Assembly (NCBI GenBank): GCA_002342205.1
Contig: DDPN01000094.1
Location: 280-8,530, forward strand
Reading direction: 5' to 3'
Origin: Chitinophagaceae bacterium UBA2467
GTDB lineage: Bacteria > Bacteroidota > Bacteroidia > Chitinophagales > Chitinophagaceae
Length of the DNA: 8,251 bases
In this document: positions 6,671 through 8,251 of the stretch, piece by piece
How positions within the stretch are numbered: position 1 is the first letter of the stretch
Layout: each line of letters starts with the position of its first letter
Translations under genes and position numbers: made by a program
The notes under the pieces: generated by a model
Database searches by the model: none
Told to the model about the DNA's origin: nothing
What the model saw: only the letters and a program-made list of their open reading frames with translations

Positions 6671-8197
6671 TTAAGCCGTCACAAAAGTAGGATTATTCAG
6701 CTGTAAGATTTCCTCCAAAAGCTGTCTGTCATTACTCAATCGAGGTACTTTATGTTGGCCCCCTAATTTCCCTTTGTTCCGTAACCAGGTTGCAAATGTT
6801 CCCCGCACAACTTTATGTATGATGGGCTCACGCAACGCAATATTGCGATGTCGTTTTGCCTCATAGTCACTGTTAATCGTTTGCAATGACCGATCTAAAA
6901 TAGAAGAGAACTGCTGTAAAGAAGAAGGCTCTTGTTCAAATTCAATCAACCATTCATGTGCCCCATTTGCCGTGTCACTAAAATAGACCGGCGCTGCAGT
7001 ATAATCAGAAACCGTAGCGCCAGTTTCTTGACAAGCAATTGCAATTGCCTTATCCGTGTTGTCAACAATTAATTCTTCTCCAAACGCATTAATAAAATGT
7101 TTCAGCCGCCCCGATACATTGATTCTAAACGGATGAAGCGAAACAAACTCAACAGTATCTCCAATTAAATAACGCCATAGTCCTGAATTAGTACTAATGA
7201 CCAGTGCATATTGCTGACCTATTTCTACATCCTGTAATCCAATAGTACGAGGACTAGCCGCACCCACTTCGCTCAATGGCATAAACTCCATAAAAATGCC
7301 ATGATCGGTAAACAAAAGCATGCCGTCTTGGGTTGGATCGTCTTGTGCTGCAAAAAATCCCTCACTCGCATTATACATATTCATAAAAGTGACTTCCTTC
7401 CCCAGCAATTTGGAGAATTGCTGACGATAAGGCGCAAAGGCGACTCCTCCATGCAAATAAAGTTCAAGCGAAGGCCATACCTCAGCAATAGACTGCTTTC
7501 CGGTTAATTCTAAAATTCGTTTGAATAAAACCAGCGTCCACGTAGGAACTCCGGAAATTGAAGTAACATTTTCCTGGATGGTGGTTTGTGCAAGCATTTC
7601 AATTTTGGACTCCCACTCTTCCATTAGAGCAATATTGAGTTCGGGCGTTCGCAGCCAATGACCCCAAAAAGGTGTATTCTGCAGTAACACTGCGCTAAGA
7701 TCACCTACCTGCGCATCTGGATTGAGTGGACTTAGCGTATGACTTCCTCCAATGATCAACCCCTTACCCGTGAGTAGTGCGGAATCAGGGCGATTGCAAT
7801 AATAAAGTGTCAATACATCTTTAGAAGCACGGTAATGTCCTTCTTGTAAACATTCTTCACTTACCGGAATAAACTTACTACGATCACTGGTAGTACCACT
7901 GCTTTTGGCAAACCAATTGATAGGAGTATTCCAAAGAATATTTTGCTCTCCCTCCATGATGCGTTCGATATAAGGCTTAAGATCATCATAGTCGTGAATA
8001 GGAACTGCTTCTTTAAAAGACTTTACGTTAAATAGACTTGAAAAATTATACTGTCGACCAAACTCAGTGTACTGTGCAGATGCTACCAAATTTTGCAATA
8101 CCTCACGCTGGGCATTCATAGGATTATCTCGCCATGCCTGTATGCGCCACGATCTTAACCGGGCCAATGAGGATATTGCCGGAGACAAAAGGTTCAT
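6671..8197 (-). CDS. GH3 auxin-responsive promoter family protein (acyl-adenylating enzyme)
   Basis: A 508-residue member of the GH3 branch of the ANL (adenylating) superfamily. Plant GH3 enzymes use ATP to adenylate a carboxylic acid and then join it to an amino acid; bacterial homologues mostly have unknown substrates. The three nucleotide-binding motifs are present: SSGTTSDRSKFIPVS at 99-113 (P-loop-like motif I), YNASEGFFA at 275-283 (motif II) and WRYLIGD at 341-347 (motif III). NVSGRLKHFINAFGEEL (360-376) marks the hinge to the C-terminal domain, and GQHKVPRLSNDR near the end is typical of bacterial GH3 proteins. No signal peptide or membrane span is seen, so it is cytoplasmic. Length is normal for bacterial members, which are shorter than the roughly 600-residue plant proteins. 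It is the first gene of a two-gene unit with the FabG homologue 10 bases downstream. The acid and the acceptor cannot be inferred. Confidence 0.93.
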   Translation of the reverse strand: MNLLSPAISSLARLRSWRIQAWRDNPMNAQREVLQNLVASAQYTEFGRQYNFSSLFNVKSFKEAVPIHDYDDLKPYIERIMEGEQNILWNTPINWFAKSSGTTSDRSKFIPVSEECLQEGHYRASKDVLTLYYCNRPDSALLTGKGLIIGGSHTLSPLNPDAQVGDLSAVLLQNTPFWGHWLRTPELNIALMEEWESKIEMLAQTTIQENVTSISGVPTWTLVLFKRILELTGKQSIAEVWPSLELYLHGGVAFAPYRQQFSKLLGKEVTFMNMYNASEGFFAAQDDPTQDGMLLFTDHGIFMEFMPLSEVGAASPRTIGLQDVEIGQQYALVISTNSGLWRYLIGDTVEFVSLHPFRINVSGRLKHFINAFGEELIVDNTDKAIAIACQETGATVSDYTAAPVYFSDTANGAHEWLIEFEQEPSSLQQFSSILDRSLQTINSDYEAKRHRNIALREPIIHKVVRGTFATWLRNKGKLGGQHKVPRLSNDRQLLEEILQLNNPTFVTA

Positions 8198-8251
8198 CGG
8201 TAAGGAAAATTAACCAAAAAATTATTAGCTATATGAGTTTAGCAGTTGCGT
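8198..8251 (-). promoter_or_regulatory. Upstream region of the GH3-fabG unit, presumed promoter
   Basis: These last 54 bases precede the first gene of the minus-strand unit and are AT-rich. On the minus strand, TAATTTTT (8217-8224) and TAATTTTC (8205-8212) each differ from the Bacteroidota -7 consensus TAnnTTTG by one base. Neither has a clear TTTG about 20 bases upstream. The region is cut by the window edge, so the real promoter may lie partly outside. No Shine-Dalgarno sequence precedes the ATG at 8197. Confidence 0.25.

Noticed and set aside
7301..7507. Plus-strand open frame opposite the GH3-type gene
   Set aside because: It covers motif II of the GH3 protein on the other strand and has no coding signature of its own.
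8233..8251. Possible start of a divergent plus-strand gene (ATG at 8233, reading MSLAVA)
   Set aside because: Only six codons are visible before the edge, there is no promoter or ribosome binding site, and an open stretch this short is expected by chance. Extending the sequence to the right would settle it.

Overview
The window looks like an ordinary chromosomal stretch from a member of the Bacteroidota. Several things point there. The CysRS, PaaZ, crotonase and GH3-type proteins read like Bacteroidota versions. No start codon is preceded by a convincing Shine-Dalgarno sequence. One divergent intergenic region carries a perfect TAnnTTTG (-7) promoter element on the minus strand. A family such as Chitinophagaceae is plausible, but that is inference from remembered sequence resemblance. 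No rRNA, tRNA, insertion sequence, phage gene, CRISPR array or long repeat was seen. Genes fill almost the whole window, and no gene-free stretch exceeds about 100 bases.

Layout. (1) Positions 1-2334, minus strand: a three-gene cluster read right to left. It holds a small His-bearing lipoprotein, a membrane-anchored endonuclease/exonuclease/phosphatase (EEP) family protein, and cysS, which is cut by the window edge. The gaps are 24-28 bases. (2) Positions 2425-5908, plus strand: a tightly packed operon of paaZ (aldehyde dehydrogenase fused to a MaoC hydratase), a crotonase-superfamily enzyme, and an AlkA-type DNA glycosylase. The gaps are 5 bases and then a 4-base ATGA overlap. (3) Positions 5905-8197, minus strand: a GH3-family acyl-adenylating enzyme followed 10 bases later by a FabG-like short-chain reductase. 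Blocks 2 and 3 meet tail to tail. Their stop codons overlap by 4 bases inside a small perfect palindrome.

How the genes fit together. PaaZ hydrolyses the oxepin-CoA ring of the aerobic phenylacetyl-CoA pathway and oxidises the resulting aldehyde. The adjacent crotonase probably acts on an unsaturated acyl-CoA in the same or a related beta-oxidation route. The AlkA-like glycosylase repairs alkylated bases, and its coupling to a pathway with an electrophilic epoxide intermediate may be meaningful or accidental. The GH3 enzyme and the FabG homologue form a second acyl-metabolism pair of unknown product. cysS is housekeeping. I see no clearly new biological system. The points most worth a second look are the paaZ-crotonase-alkA operon, the crotonase that lacks one catalytic glutamate, the GH3-fabG pair, the promoter-supported shorter start of the lipoprotein, and the palindrome at the convergent junction.
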